Shown one piece after another: positions 34,301 through 46,128 of a DNA stretch of 64,000 bases. A model generated the notes under the pieces. It worked only from the letters and a program-made list of their open reading frames with translations. It searched no databases and had not been told where the DNA came from. The DNA is from Rhipidocladum racemiflorum (taxonomy: Eukaryota; Streptophyta; Magnoliopsida; Poales; Poaceae). Within the stretch, counting starts at the first letter, position 1. Each line of letters begins with the position of its first letter. Where the stretch lies: contig CM070576.1 in the NCBI GenBank assembly GCA_036346355.1, forward strand, positions 12,073,558 to 12,137,557. Direction: 5' to 3'. The position numbers were made by a program, and so were the translations under genes.

Positions 34301-34900
34301 GGGCCCTCGGCGTCCGTGAAAAGCGCGAAAACCGAGGCACACTCGGCTCGGCGGCGCAATCCAGCGAGGATTCGGACAGGGCGACGTGGCTCCATCCTAG
34401 CCATCCACGTGTCCACGATCGACAGCCATGATCGCGTCAGGTGCGAGCTGATCCGGTCGAGGCGACATGGCACAACGCTGCCCGTTGGATCGAGATCCAA
34501 TGGTCACGCGGGTTAGGGTTAGGGTTGGCTCGATGCAGCTCGAGGCAGCGATTGATCGGACTCGTGTCGGACTAAAGTCGACTTCGGTCGGCTTCGATCG
34601 GAGGAATAGTGAAACCCACTAGGGTTTTCCGGCGATTAAGTAATTAAATTAATTTCTAGAAATTCAAATAATTCAAGAAAAATAGCAAAATAATCAGAAA
34701 AATTCTGGAAAATACTTTGGGATATTTTGGACTCAAATAAAATATTTCCAACAAAATTTTATTTAAAATTTTTAATTATTTAATTATCTCCAAAGGGAAT
34801 AAATTCAATCTAAATCCAAATAAATTCCAGAAAATTACAAAATTGTCAAAAATGCCAAATATCATTTAATTTCATGAAAAGAAAAAATTGGGGTGTTACA

Positions 34901-34914
34901 AACCTCCCCCTTAA
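34901..34914 (-). promoter_or_regulatory. Element C polypurine tract
   Basis: Minus-strand TTAAGGGGGAGGTT next to the LTR start at 34900. The same sequence type precedes the 3' LTR of E. Confidence 0.85.
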
Positions 34915-36590
34915 CAGAATCTCGACCCCCGAGATTTAGGTATGACTAAGGAATGGTTCAGAAATTGTTTTCTCAATTCCTCCTCGCGCTCCCAACTCAC
35001 TTCACTTTCTGCATGGTTGCTCCACTGGACTCTGCAGAAATGGGTTGAATTATTTCTGGTCTCTCGATCCATTGTGTTCAAAATCTTCACCGGGTGTTCC
35101 TTGTAAATCAGATCTTCCTGCAACTCTATTGACTCTAGCGGTGTCTGTTCATCTGGCACTCGGAGACACTTCTTTAGTTGCGACACGTGGAACACATCAT
35201 GCACTCCCGCTAAAGACTGCGGCAACTCCAATTGATAAGCAACTTCTCCTCGGCGACTCAGGATCTTGAACGGACCAACATATCTTGGCGCAAGCTTCCC
35301 TTTGGCATGGAACCTCTTAACTCCCTTGAGCGGTGTAACTATGAGATATACGAAATCTTCTAGTTCAAAACTTAGATCTCGGTGACAGTTATCGGCGTAG
35401 CTCTTTTGTCTCGACTAAGCTATCTTCAGTCTTTCCCGTATCATGGCAATTTGCTCTTCAGCTTCATGAAGAATATCTGGTCCAAAGACACGTCATTTAC
35501 CCGTCTGGCCGTCTCATTCCAGTTTAACGGTGTTCGACATGGTCGACCATACAGTGCCTCAAAAGGTGACATCTATAGACTGGCCTGGTAACTATTATTG
35601 TAGCTGAACTCAGCGTACGGCAAACTCTTATCACAAGAGGTAGCATAAGCCAATGCACAAGCTCTTAGCATATCCTCCAGAATCTGATTAACTCTTTCGG
35701 TCTGTCCATCCGTCTGCGAATGATATGCGGTACTGAAGTTCAAATGGGTTCCCATGGCTTCATGCAGCTTATTCCAGAATCTTGAGGTAAATTGGGTACC
35801 TCTATCCGATACAATCTTCTTCGACACTCCGTGTAAACAGATGATCCTGGTCATGTACAATTCCGCTAACTTATCTCCCTAGTAAGTGGTCTTTACAGGG
35901 ATAAAATGAGCGACCTTAGTCAAGCGATCCACTATAACCCAAATGGAGTCGTATCCTCCTTGAGTTTTAGGTAAACCGGTAATGAAATCCATTCTGATTT
36001 CTTCCCACTTCCACTCAGGTTTCTTTAGCGGTTGCAACAATCCTGCTGGCCTTTGATACATTTCCTTGACTCTATGACATATGTCACACAACGCAACATG
36101 TTCGGCAACTTCACTTTTCATGCTCTGCCACCAGAATCTTTCGTTAAGGTCTTGACACATCTTGGCACTTCCTGGATGAATAGAATACTTGTAGTCATGG
36201 GCTTCTTCCATAATCAATTGTTTTAGTTTCTTCTTTTTCGGCACACAGATGCAATCCTTAATCCACAACGTGTCTAGATCATCCAGTCTGAAGTCTTTTG
36301 CCTTGCCTTCCTCCATCTTGGATTTGATTCGCCGAACCTTGCAATCATCCTTCTGTCCTTCTCGGATCTGATCTTCCAGAGTAGGCTTTACTTCCAATGC
36401 AGCTAAAAATCCTTCCGTTACCACCTCCAGTTTCATATTCTGAAATTCCTTGCATAGCTCGCCCTGATCTTCTGACATCAACATATTGACGGTATGGCTT
36501 TTCCGACTCAGAGCATCGGCCACCACATTGGCCTTTCCGGGATGGTAATGGATTCTGACGATGTAATCCTTGATCAACTCTAGCCATCTT
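34911..36590 (-). pseudogene. Element C integrase and chromodomain, 5' truncated
   Basis: Reads on the minus strand from a truncated RNase H end ([21 protein letters not shown]) into the integrase zinc region ([22 protein letters not shown]) and catalytic blocks [29 protein letters not shown] and [10 protein letters not shown]. The chromodomain end ([21 protein letters not shown]) follows. Stops at 35879-35881 and 35573-35575 and a frame break before 35240 disable it. The TAG at 35573 replaces a codon that is CAG in element E. It is closely related to E but on the opposite strand. The upstream part is lost at 36590. Confidence 0.9.
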
Positions 36591-36682
36591 TAGGTGCTGT
36601 GATTTGAAGGGTTTAGATTGATTTCATGCCTTAAATCCATGTTTAGGTGCTGTGATTTGAAGGGTTTAGATTGATTTCATCT
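36591..36682. repeat. Tandem duplication at the truncated start of element D
   Basis: A block of about 53 bp starting TTAGGTGCTGTGATTTG occurs twice (36591 and 36644), the second copy diverging after about 38 bp. It sits exactly at the junction with element C. Confidence 0.8.
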
Positions 36683-38227
36683 TTGTCCTGCGTTCTGTCC
36701 TCGGACAGATTGGGTCATCAGCCTTCGGTCGTGTTTCTGGTCATTTTAGAGTCAGAATTTGGTCATCTGCCTGTTGAAGAAGTTGTAGGTAACTTGAATA
36801 CCTTTCCGTGGACATAAAGAACGTCCAATTCTGCCCAGCCGTTTGAAAGTTATGTTCATTTTACCGAACGTGTTCAAAACTGTGACGAGATTGGAAAAGA
36901 TCACGGTATTCTGTACATTAAGCCACATTAGAGGCCGAATTAGTTTTTCCATATACTTAGAAAAAGTTAGGAAACTTCCTAAGCTATGCGAGGATGTGCT
37001 CGTTTAATCGATTCGGAGTACTAGAACTGAAGTTATGCTAGGTTGAAGTCTGCTGTCCCGGGGGAACAGATTCTCTGTTTTTCGTTTTCGGGAGTAGTTT
37101 GCGAAATCGGGGTAGATGGGCGAGGGCGTACTATTTTGTGGGCACATTGTGATTGTGTGGCATCGATGTGCAGGTGGTGTGACCCCAGGAGTGCCCTCCT
37201 CATCTCGCCAATCCGTCGCCCGAGGTTAAGGCAAGTATATTGGGATGGGCAGCATGTGGTTTATTTGCTTGTCTTGACTAGATGCAATTGTTTCCATGTT
37301 CTGCTATCTTGCCAAGCTTAGTGTTTGCCATGATATGATAAAAAGTGTATGTTAAGATGTTATGCAATGGAGTATAGTTAATGAATATGGCATATGTTGC
37401 GTACATGGTTTGAACCTTGGCCCGGTCGGTGAGAACGTCATAACTATTCCGGTAAGGTCGGTGAGAAAGTTATGACTAATCTGGAGCGCCATGGATGTAA
37501 GACCTACCTCGTGATTCCACCCACGCGGTAATTGGAAGCGAGGAGTAGGCACCCTCCATCTACGGGATGGAAGGGGGACGTGGGTGCACGCCGACGGGTG
37601 TGCACTCGGCAATACCGGTATTTGCGTCGAGGAGTCATGTGCATTGCATTCATGATGATGATGATGAAATGATCTCAATGAGGTCGAGACATGAATATGA
37701 TGTTGCATATGAAGTATGACTTGATCATGATGTTAAGTTGTTATGTAGAGATGATAATAATTGAATTGTTCTGTATGACCCATTGCAATATACTTGCTGA
37801 GTGATGAACTCATGCTTGTGTTTTATGTTGTTTTAGGTACCATGACACCGGCATGTGGGAAGGGGAAATAGCTACACATCTTCACGTAGTTCCAGTCACA
37901 TTTACCAATTTGAGTCATGATCATAATAATAGTGCCATGAATCTTGGTGTATGTATTAAATTGTGTGGTCGTGTCCCTTATTTGCTTCGTTATAGTTTAT
38001 GGAGTGGTTGGACTTGATATTATTGCCTTATGTTGTTGTTATATCCATTTACATTGCTTCTTTAGATGTCTTATGATATGATATTACTTGCCTGTTATTG
38101 CTATTGTCTCAAATAATGTTAAAACAAAGGAGATGCTGCCGAAATTTTCGGTTTTAGCATTTGCTCCTTTGCTATAATTTGTCTATGTTTGGTAGCATTC
38201 GGGCATACTAGATGCCGGGGTGTTACA
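36591..38227 (+). repeat. Element D LTR, 5' truncated
   Basis: It ends GGTGTTACA and is followed by TGGTATCAGAGC. Mini-exon at 37174-37229 (stop TAA), hairpin module at 37420-37640, TGAGTGATGAACTCA hairpin at 37798-37812. Homologous to the LTRs of A and the two solo LTRs; the first several hundred bases are missing. Confidence 0.85.
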
Positions 38228-38229
38228 GT

Positions 38230-38241
38230 TGGTATCAGAGC
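38230..38241 (+). promoter_or_regulatory. Element D primer-binding site (tRNA-iMet)
   Basis: TGGTATCAGAGC, two bases after the LTR end. The following 200 bp align with the leader of element A. Confidence 0.9.
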
Positions 38242-38429
38242 GGGCTGTAGGTCCTTGGAATGTGTATTTTTAGTGTCATGCTATAGGGTACAACTAAAAT
38301 GTGATGTGGAATCACTTAGAAACATGGCTTAGGTTTTAACTAAAATTTTGTCATAGGATAGCAACATTAAAACTTGCAAAAGTGGAATAACTAATCTAAC
38401 ATTTGACACACATGGATGCACAGTAGGAA

Positions 38430-40252
38430 AGGGTATGGGTATCGTTTCTTTACGCTTAAATGTTGTATTTAAGCTTTGATGTTGAATGCTTCATTTGATA
38501 ATGCATGTTGCTATGTCTATGAGATAAATGATTGAATTGTTCTTGTTGTTGTGATAAAGTGGGGTTGTGGTGCCGAAGGGTTTCGGTCACCTCTTTTTGT
38601 TCATTGTAAGGGTGTGGTTTGACGGTGTGGCCGGGTCGCGCCATCAACGAAGAACTATTAACCCCTGTGGGAGAAGAGTGCTTATCCTTTCGGTCGTAGA
38701 CCAGGTAGTTGGCTGGAGTCGAATAGAAGAGTTCGTGGTGGATTCTTTCAGTTGCTCTTTACCGTTCTAACGGTCGGTTTCTGTTGGTTTTCTTGGCTCT
38801 GGTTGATTAAAATCAAAAGAAAAGTGTTTGGAGTTGGATTTTCGCAGAGTGTCCTTCGGTGTTTTTTGGTTTTGTCTTCTTTGGGTGAAGACAAAGAAGA
38901 AGAGTTTTGTGTTGCGCGTCTTTTGGTCGCCTTTTGGCTTTGACACCGGTTTTGTTGGTTGCCTTGCAATGAAAAGTATAGTTTTGGTTCTTGTGTGTCT
39001 TACTCTGAGTTTAAAAGAAGTTATTAAAGCGTGTGCAAAAAGTTAAGTTGTGTTGATTTATATTTTGTGCCTTTGTCCATAAAGGTTTACTTAATCGCTT
39101 GGTTCCCTCCTGTGGGAGTCTTTAAGATTGAAATGTGTTTTGGAGTCATGTCCCATTGCAACTTTGAGAGTCAAGCTTCTTGGTGAGTTTTGGTTGAGTA
39201 TTAAAAGAAAAATGCTGCAAATAAAGTAAGTATTCGTTTGACTGAAATTACTTGTCAAAAGTGAAAATTGTTGTTTAACATGTTATGTAGGATGTAACAA
39301 TGTGGTTTATGGAAATGATGTACTCCTTAGTTAATTTGCGAGTTGAATCAATTAAATGTAATTCTTACCTTTAGCTTAAGACTAAAATGAACCTCTAGTG
39401 ATGTAGAGTACCCCATAGTGGGAATTATTAAATGTGTTAATGTACAGGCTTGGAATACGTTGCTTTGCTGTAAAAGTGTCTATGACCCCCGATAATATTT
39501 AAAGCCTTAAACCCTAGTGCGTAGTGAGAACATTAAGATGATGTAAACCATTCACATTGTTATAGAAACTTGGTTGGTTGTTTAAAGATGTTTTAAATTA
39601 ACATGTTAGTAGGGAAATTTAATCATGATGGCTTGTGACCTTAACTTGGAAGTTGATTAGAGTGCTATTTATGTTGTTGCAAACCATTAGTATTTGGAAG
39701 CACGTAGTTGTGTTCTTGAAATGCTAATACAGTTGTCATTTGAGAAGACATAGGACTTGTTGTTTGATGATGTTGTTAAGAGCTATGGGATGGTCTAACT
39801 TACTAAGCAATTTTAAATAGTCGGAGTATGTTGAGTAGTGGCAATCTGTTATAATTTATGGAAAGGGTAACTAAACAATGTGTTGTTTGTATGCTAACGC
39901 AAATTAATGATATGGATGAATTAGTAGTGTTGTTAATTGTTGGAAACCATTGATCCAGTAGAGAAAAGTGTAAAACTGTGGTATTATTGTCGAGTGCATG
40001 TTGTGATGGGATGAACAATGGATAATAATCATGATGTAGAATTTTATCCTTAATGAATGTATGTCTTAGAGTCAAATTTACGAACTTTGTCTTATGGAGA
40101 TAATATCTACCTGTTGAAGTCATTTATTGATTGAACAAGTTTCAATTGTCAAGATGTTGACGTATGGATGGTAGAAAATTGATACGTTGATCATGCTAAA
40201 GTATTTGTTGAAGTATTATGTTTTAGAATGAGAATAGGATGTTGTATGATGT
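38430..40252. other. Element D interior, part 1
   Basis: T/G-rich sequence in which open frames are short. I see no domain in any of them. Nothing resembles gag or a captured host gene. Confidence 0.55.
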
Positions 40253-42420
40253 TGTGACACCACAGAGTGTCGTAATCTTATAAAATGTGAATGTTGGTGT
40301 TAAAAACATTATGAAATGTGGAATTAAGGTTAAAACCATAGGGTATGGAGGTTAATAGAGTTTCCGGGGTTTTGGGCCTTTCCGGGGGAGTTTGGGCCTA
40401 AAAGAAGGGGTTGTGGGCTTTGGTGGGATGGAATATGAGTCCATTTAGGACTAGGAGACTTGTGTGGGCTGGTAAAAGGGGCCTCCTCCTGCCCGCCTTG
40501 CTCCCCCACCCCCACTTGTGCGCCCCCACCTCCTCCCTTGGCCCTAGCCGCCCCACCTCCTCTCCCTCCCCTTTGGCCGTGCGCCCCCACCCCCCTTGCC
40601 CCTTTGCTCCCCACCTCTCCACCACCTCCCCACCACCTCTCCTCCACCCCTTACTGCCCAAGGGTAGCCTCCCCACCCCTGCACCTCGAGGATCCATCCG
40701 TTGGAGCGAGGAGCGAGGAGCGATCCGGGAGGAGATCTATTGGGTTTTCGTGCGTCGGGCGAAGGTATGGCCATGGGACTCCTTGGGGTTGGGCTAGGTA
40801 CTGTTCTAAGGGTCATTATCATGTTTTTAGATCAATTGGTGGTGCTGGAATTGAGTAGATTGGATTAGATCTAGAAGTTGCCACGTTCTCTGTTTCGGGC
40901 AGCATGAGCAGTCGACCTAGGGTTTGGTTTTTTGCCAATTTAGATTCGGAATTTGGTCATACGACAGTTGAAGAAGTTGTAGGCAATTTCAATACCTTTC
41001 AGTGGGTATAAATAAATTTAAATTCCACCTAGCCGTTTGAAAGTTATGCTTGTTTTACCGAGCGTATTAAAATCTGTGACGTGATTGGAACAGATCACGG
41101 TATTTTGTAGATTAAACAACTTTAGATTCCGAATCAGTCTTTCTGTATACCTAGAAAAAGTTAGGAAATTTCCTAAGCTACGTGAGGATGTACTCGTTTA
41201 ATTGATTCGGAGTCCCAGAACCCAAGTTATGCCTTTTGGAAGGCTGCTGTCCCGACGGGACAGAACCTCTGTTTTTGGGTTTTGCGAGTAGTTGGCAATG
41301 TCGGGGTAGATGAGGGTTTGCGTACTGTTTTGTGGTCATGATTGTGAGTGTGTGGTACCTATGTGCAGGTGGTGCGACCCCGGGAGTGCCTTCTACTTCC
41401 CGCCAACCCGTTGCCCGTGGTTGAGGCAAGTGTATTGTAATGGATAGTGGTTTGTAGGTTGCTAGTTGAGACTAGATGAACTTGACTATATGATATGATC
41501 ACTTGCCATGCTTTAATGATTGCCTATGATATGATGAGTATGCTATGATGCCATGTGTTAATGTACAAGTTTATTATGATGTTGGCATATTTGCATAAAT
41601 GGCATGTTACATGGCCCGGACGGTGAGAAAGTCATAACTAATCCGGGGAAGGTTGGTGAGAAAGTTATGACTATTCCGGAGAGCCAATGAGTAAGTCCTA
41701 CATCGTGATTCCATTCACCGCGGTGAACGGAAGCGAGGATTAGGCACCCTCCATCTACGGGATGGAAGGGGGGAGAGGGTGCATACCGACGGGTGTGCAC
41801 TCAACCATACCGGTATGAGTTTCCAAGGAGACATGAGCATCGCATTGCACTGCATACATAATGATATGTGATCATGAATGAGATGGTTTACATGATGTGA
41901 GATATTATTGCTATGTAATTGTTCTTGTTGTACCATTGCAATATGCTTGCTGAGTTTTGAACTCACGCTTGTGTTTTCTTGTTGTTTTAGGTGCCATGAG
42001 ACCGGCATGTGGGGAAGGAAAATAGTCACACGTCCGCACGTAGCTTCACTCATTTGATTCCACAAGTCATTCAATTAGTTTTTGATAATAATCTGGGTGT
42101 GATGATTATTGCTTCAAGGTTTAGCTTTGCTATATGAGAGTTTTATTGTTCGTTTGACTCTTGGAGACATTAAGTGCTTGAAAATAGACTTATATTGTCG
42201 TTAAGTCTTTAATTATTGCTGTTTTAGCTGTCTCTCATATTGCCTTATATTGCTTTACTGTGTTGCTCCTTCAAATCATGTTAAAACAAAGGAGATGCTG
42301 CCGAAATCTCGGTTTTTAGCATGTATGCCTTTGCTGGAATTTATGTTTAATTGTGGTATTTAGATGTTGTTTAGCTTATGTTTGGTAGCATTCAGGCATA
42401 TTAAATGCCAGGGTGTTACA
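40253..42420 (+). mobile_element. Solo LTR of the A/D-related family (S41)
   Basis: TGTGACACCACAG...GTGTTACA, 2168 bp, with a perfect GATGT duplication (40248-40252, 42421-42425). It has the polypyrimidine leader (40480-40680), a donor-like GAAG/GTATGG near 40763, mini-exon at 41369-41424, hairpin module at 41620-41825 and TGAGTTTTGAACTCA at 41951-41965. No internal region remains. Confidence 0.93.
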
Positions 42421-42425
42421 GATGT

Positions 42426-43931
42426 GTTTGTCTTTGGGGAACAGGATGAGGTAGTATTGGTTGGATGCCTTTTTGATGAGCATCATAAACCCTAATTAAA
42501 AGTGTTGGGAATGGTAACTAGAGAAAGAAATTGTTATGTAAATTTTGTTAAATCCGGTTGGACTTTCTCAATGAGTAAGTAGTGAATTTGGAAGTCTTTA
42601 ATGGAAATCGTAGTGGAACACTAGATATGATTGTATTTATGCTAAGCTGGTGTTTAAAACCTTCTGGACTGGTTTGGTTGTTTGCTATCTTGGTTGAATG
42701 CTTTTGGTCAAAGTGTTCCTTTTGTTGAGTCTCAAAGTTTCCCGAAAACTCGTAGAAATTGGTGCCAATCTTTGGTTTTGGCGAATTTGTTTAGTTTGTG
42801 TTGTGAGTATGAGTTTACACCCAAAAGTCTTTGAGTGGATCGCGCTCTTTCGCGTTCTCACTGAATTACCTTTGGAATAAATGCTTAAAAGGAAGCAGAT
42901 GGTCATAATGGGTTGTGTTGGAAACTTTTGAGTTAAGCCCTTGATGTGTAACTCTATTTGGCTAGAGTTGGAGTTATTTGGAAAATGTTTCTGGAGTGCG
43001 TGTGCTTCACAAGGGTGGATTTTTTATGAATGGTTCATAAGTGATTTTGTTAGTTTTTCAATTGACGTGAGTTCTTTTATGATGTGGTGTTTTACTGTTA
43101 ACTATGATGCCGTCATAGTTTATCTGAATTATTGCAATCATCGATGCTATGGGTGTTTCAATCATGTGATACCGAAGAAGAAGTCTTTTGGTGAATGACT
43201 AGTCGGTATTGTTGTTACATGAAGAATGAATGGTGAAACGGAAGCATGACATTGTTTATAGATGTTTAATGATGAAAGATTCGATGAGCCAGGTCGGTGA
43301 GAAAGTCATATATGGATATATGACTAATCCAGAGTGCTCTTGAAAAGTGTGCATTCATGTCATGAATCGGAATTTCCATTGTTTTCTTGTATGAAAAGAA
43401 AGAATGAAGGATGTCTGGTACTTTGGTTGTGGTGTAGGAAATTTGTGTCTCCTTTGCATCTTGTCTTAGGAAAAGATAAAGTGAGTGCTCTTTGAGTGTT
43501 CTTTGGGTGTTGTCGATTCTCTCTAAAGTGTTTGTTAGCGCATTAGATTCGAATCGATGCGAGTGGAACAATTGGGTTCAAAGGAATTGTACTTCTTTGC
43601 ATTTCTAGAGGATGATAAGAATAAAAGTGTTCATGATTTATGGTTGAGTATAATAAAGATTTATACTTTTAGGCTGGGTTGTTTGCGTGAAAAAATTGTG
43701 AGGGCGACACCCTCTTGGAAAAGAAAAATCATCAATTGTGTTTCAGTAGTGAGCTGCGGTCCTAGCTTGGGGCTAGGTGACGAACCTTAGTGGTATAAGG
43801 GTGTATTGTGATGGAGGTTGATGATGTCCGGGTTTAACCTTTACAAGAGTATCGATGGGTGGATGTGAGGATGACGGTAATTCGGTGATAATTGTCCGGC
43901 CGTGAGCAATTGCCTTAGTTAGTTGTCTCTG
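42426..43931. other. Element D interior, part 2
   Basis: No coding domain seen. Around 43290-43340 is a short copy of the LTR hairpin motif: CGGTGAGAAAGTCATATATG followed by ATATATGACTAATCC, forming a 9-bp stem. Confidence 0.5.
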
Positions 43932-44339
43932 TGTAACATCCTGAGTTTGTACTTGCCTTTTTAAATGTTAATTATCCTTTGAGAGTTATTTGGAATTCAA
44001 TTTGGAGTTAATTGTTTTTGGATTTGTTTGCTCGATCTGTTTCGTTTTAGTTTTTTTGCTCCAAAATCTCGTTTCGTGTTGCGGTTAGAATTTCCGAGCA
44101 ACCGTAGTTTCCAAACCTTCTTTAGCTATCCTAGAATCTATCCTAAAGGTTTCCGGGAAGGGTTCGTGAGTTTCGGAGTTTTTTGGGGGTTTTTGGGGTT
44201 TTTCTACCCTGCGCGGCAGTACCGCCGGCCCTGGCCGGTAATGCCGGCCGAGGCGACCAGGCAGGGGGCAGAGCCCTCTCTGTTGCCCGTTGCCCAGCCA
44301 CCTCAGCATTTGGTGTCTTCCTATCTAAGCCTCCTCCCC

Positions 44340-44480
44340 CAGCCGTATTACTCTCCCTCCCCCTCACTTCACACCCTCCCACTCTCACCCTCACCCTCTA
44401 GCTCTCCCTCTCAAGCCCTCTTTCCCATGGAGCTCTCTCTCCCTCCCTCGAGCTTTCCCTCCAGCTAAACCTCTCCCTCC
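44340..44480. repeat. Polypyrimidine leader of the F LTR
   Basis: CT-rich run (CTCCCTCCCCCTCACTTC and similar). Comparable tracts are at 2930-3070 (opposite strand), 5550-5700 and 40480-40660, so this is a shared LTR feature, probably near the transcript start. Confidence 0.6.
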
Positions 44481-45104
44481 GGTGTTCTGGAGCTCGTGGA
44501 GCAGCTGGTCAAGGAGGAGGATGTCGCTTCCCAAACCCTAGACGAGCTCTGTGGTGAGTGGGCAAGTTTCAGTCAGATCTGTGATGACTTGAGCTTGATC
44601 TTGTACTTTTCTTCATTTCTATCAACTTTTCTTTTAGCCAAAACCCTACAAAACCTAGTTGTAGAGCTCAACTTTTAGTTAGCCGAGTATCTAGACCAAG
44701 GTTAGGTGCTAGAGTTCTCGTTAGTGCGAAAACTGAGATCGGAAGCCCTAAATACGTTTTTATCGGATATATTTGGTTAAATGTCATTTTCGTAGCTTTT
44801 GGAAGTGAACCTTAGAACCCTAGTTCCAAAAGCTAGGAAAAGGACACTAGAATGTATTCGACGTTGTTAAAGTCCGAGTTTCGCGAAAAGAATCGAGTTT
44901 GAATACGATTCGGGGTGAAAGTAGGAATTTAGCATGAATTAGGACTCTAGAGTTTCTCGGATTAGAAATTAGGCCAAACGAGGTCAGAACCTCGGGTGGT
45001 TTGCGTAAATGGGTCCTTGTCATCTCCGAGAACCCATCCGTGCAATCGCCGTGAAATTTCGAAGTCGTTTGTGCGAAAATCCTTTTTCTGGAAAATTCAG
45101 TCGA

Positions 45105-45280
45105 CCTGTGGCCGGCACTACCGACATGGTAAGTTCGGTACTACCGCTCAGGCCGGCACTACCGACCCTTGTGGCCGGTACTGCCGGGTTTAGGCCGGCA
45201 CTACCGCTCCCGCAACGTCGGTAGTTATTTTCCAGAGAGGTCCTCTCTTAGGATTCGCAGCCGCCGGTACTACCGACCCT
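45105..45280. repeat. CGGYACTRCCG cluster in the F LTR
   Basis: Six copies of CGGCACTACCG, CGGTACTACCG or CGGTACTGCCG. A smaller group lies at 44205-44255. Same relative position as the cluster at 1755-1985. Confidence 0.75.
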
Positions 45281-45479
45281 TGTGGCGATCGCTGATCAGA
45301 GCAAAGACTACCGGATTTGTATGCAGCATCGCCGATCTCGATTCAAGTTTTGGTTTTCGTTAAGTTTTTCTCTCTCGTGTTCGCTTATTGGTTGTTGTCC
45401 GCTTCTTTGAGCTTTTTGCCTTGTTCTCGTTGGATCTTAATCGTTTCCTCGTTATTTCTTTTGTCGCGCTTTCGTTTAG

Positions 45480-45493
45480 ATGTTGACGCCTTG
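45480..45493 (+). CDS. F LTR mini-exon, left part (split by element E)
   Basis: Begins after TTTAG and reads in phase (two bases, then Val-Asp-Ala-Leu). Element E inserted after 45493. The remaining 61 nt are at 58264-58324, followed by a GC-type donor. Total 75 nt, a multiple of three like the copies of 66 and 81 nt. Confidence 0.4.
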
Positions 45494-46120
45494 TGTAACA
45501 CCCCAAAATTTTGCTTTTCTTAAATCCATGTGTGATTTGGCACTTTGGTGAATTTTTGGAATTTTCTGGAATTTATTTGGATTTATTTGGAATTTAATAG
45601 AATTTATTCCATGTTAAAAGAATTAAAGAATTTAACTTTGCAAATAAAATTTTGTTGGAAATATTTTATTTGAGTCCCAAATACCCTAAAATATTTTCCA
45701 GAATTTTTCAGGAATTTTTCTGAGTCTTTTGCTATTTTTAATGATTTAATTGAATTTCTGGGAATTTAATTGGATTATTTAAATGCGAGTGGGTTTCTTG
45801 TTCATCCGATCGACCGAGTCGAGTCGGACTCGAAGTCCGACCGTGCCGGTTGGTCCAAATTAACCCGCTTCGTGAGCCCAAACTCAATGTGGCCGTTGGA
45901 TCTTGATCCAACGGCCAGGATTGAGCCACGTCGCCAGACCCGAGCCCGACCGAGCCAGCCAGCTCGCCCGAGTCCGACCCGAACCCAAACCCACGCACCG
46001 TTGGATCTCGATCCAACGGCTGTGCGCGCGCCACGTCACCCAATCCGAGTCGCCGTCGGACTCCGCCGCCGCAGCCGTGTCGACCTCGGTCTCCGCGCGA
46101 TACACGGAAGCCGAGGCCCC

Positions 46121-46128
46121 TATTTATT
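46121..46128 (+). promoter_or_regulatory. TATA-like box of the E LTR
   Basis: TATTTATT in a GC-rich context, conserved in the 3' LTR (55354-55361) and element C (34293-34300). Probable core promoter. Confidence 0.5.

Larger units (their letters stand above)
18536..36590 (-). mobile_element. Element C: minus-strand chromovirus, nested host of S19 and element B
   Basis: The 3' LTR starts at 34900 (minus strand TGTAACACCCC) and ends at 18536 (CCCGACA). It is interrupted by a solo LTR (18569-20065) and by element B (22856-34127). Without them the LTR is about 3.59 kb, close to the E LTRs (3.52-3.54 kb). The internal region to the right (34901-36590) encodes chromodomain, integrase and the end of RNase H. 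It is cut off at 36590 by element D, so gag, protease, RT and the 5' LTR are missing. Confidence 0.88.
36591..43931 (+). mobile_element. Element D: A-related element without recognisable gag-pol
   Basis: A 5'-truncated LTR (36591-38227), then a tRNA-Met primer site and a leader homologous to that of element A (38230-38430). After that come roughly 3.3 kb (38430-40252 plus 42426-43931) with no recognisable gag, RT or integrase in either strand. The 3' end is cut by the F LTR at 43932. Best read as a large non-coding derivative of the A family. Confidence 0.7.

Noticed and set aside
38567..39046. Short open frames in element D
   Set aside because: No recognised motif, low complexity and T/G bias; no evidence of a captured gene.
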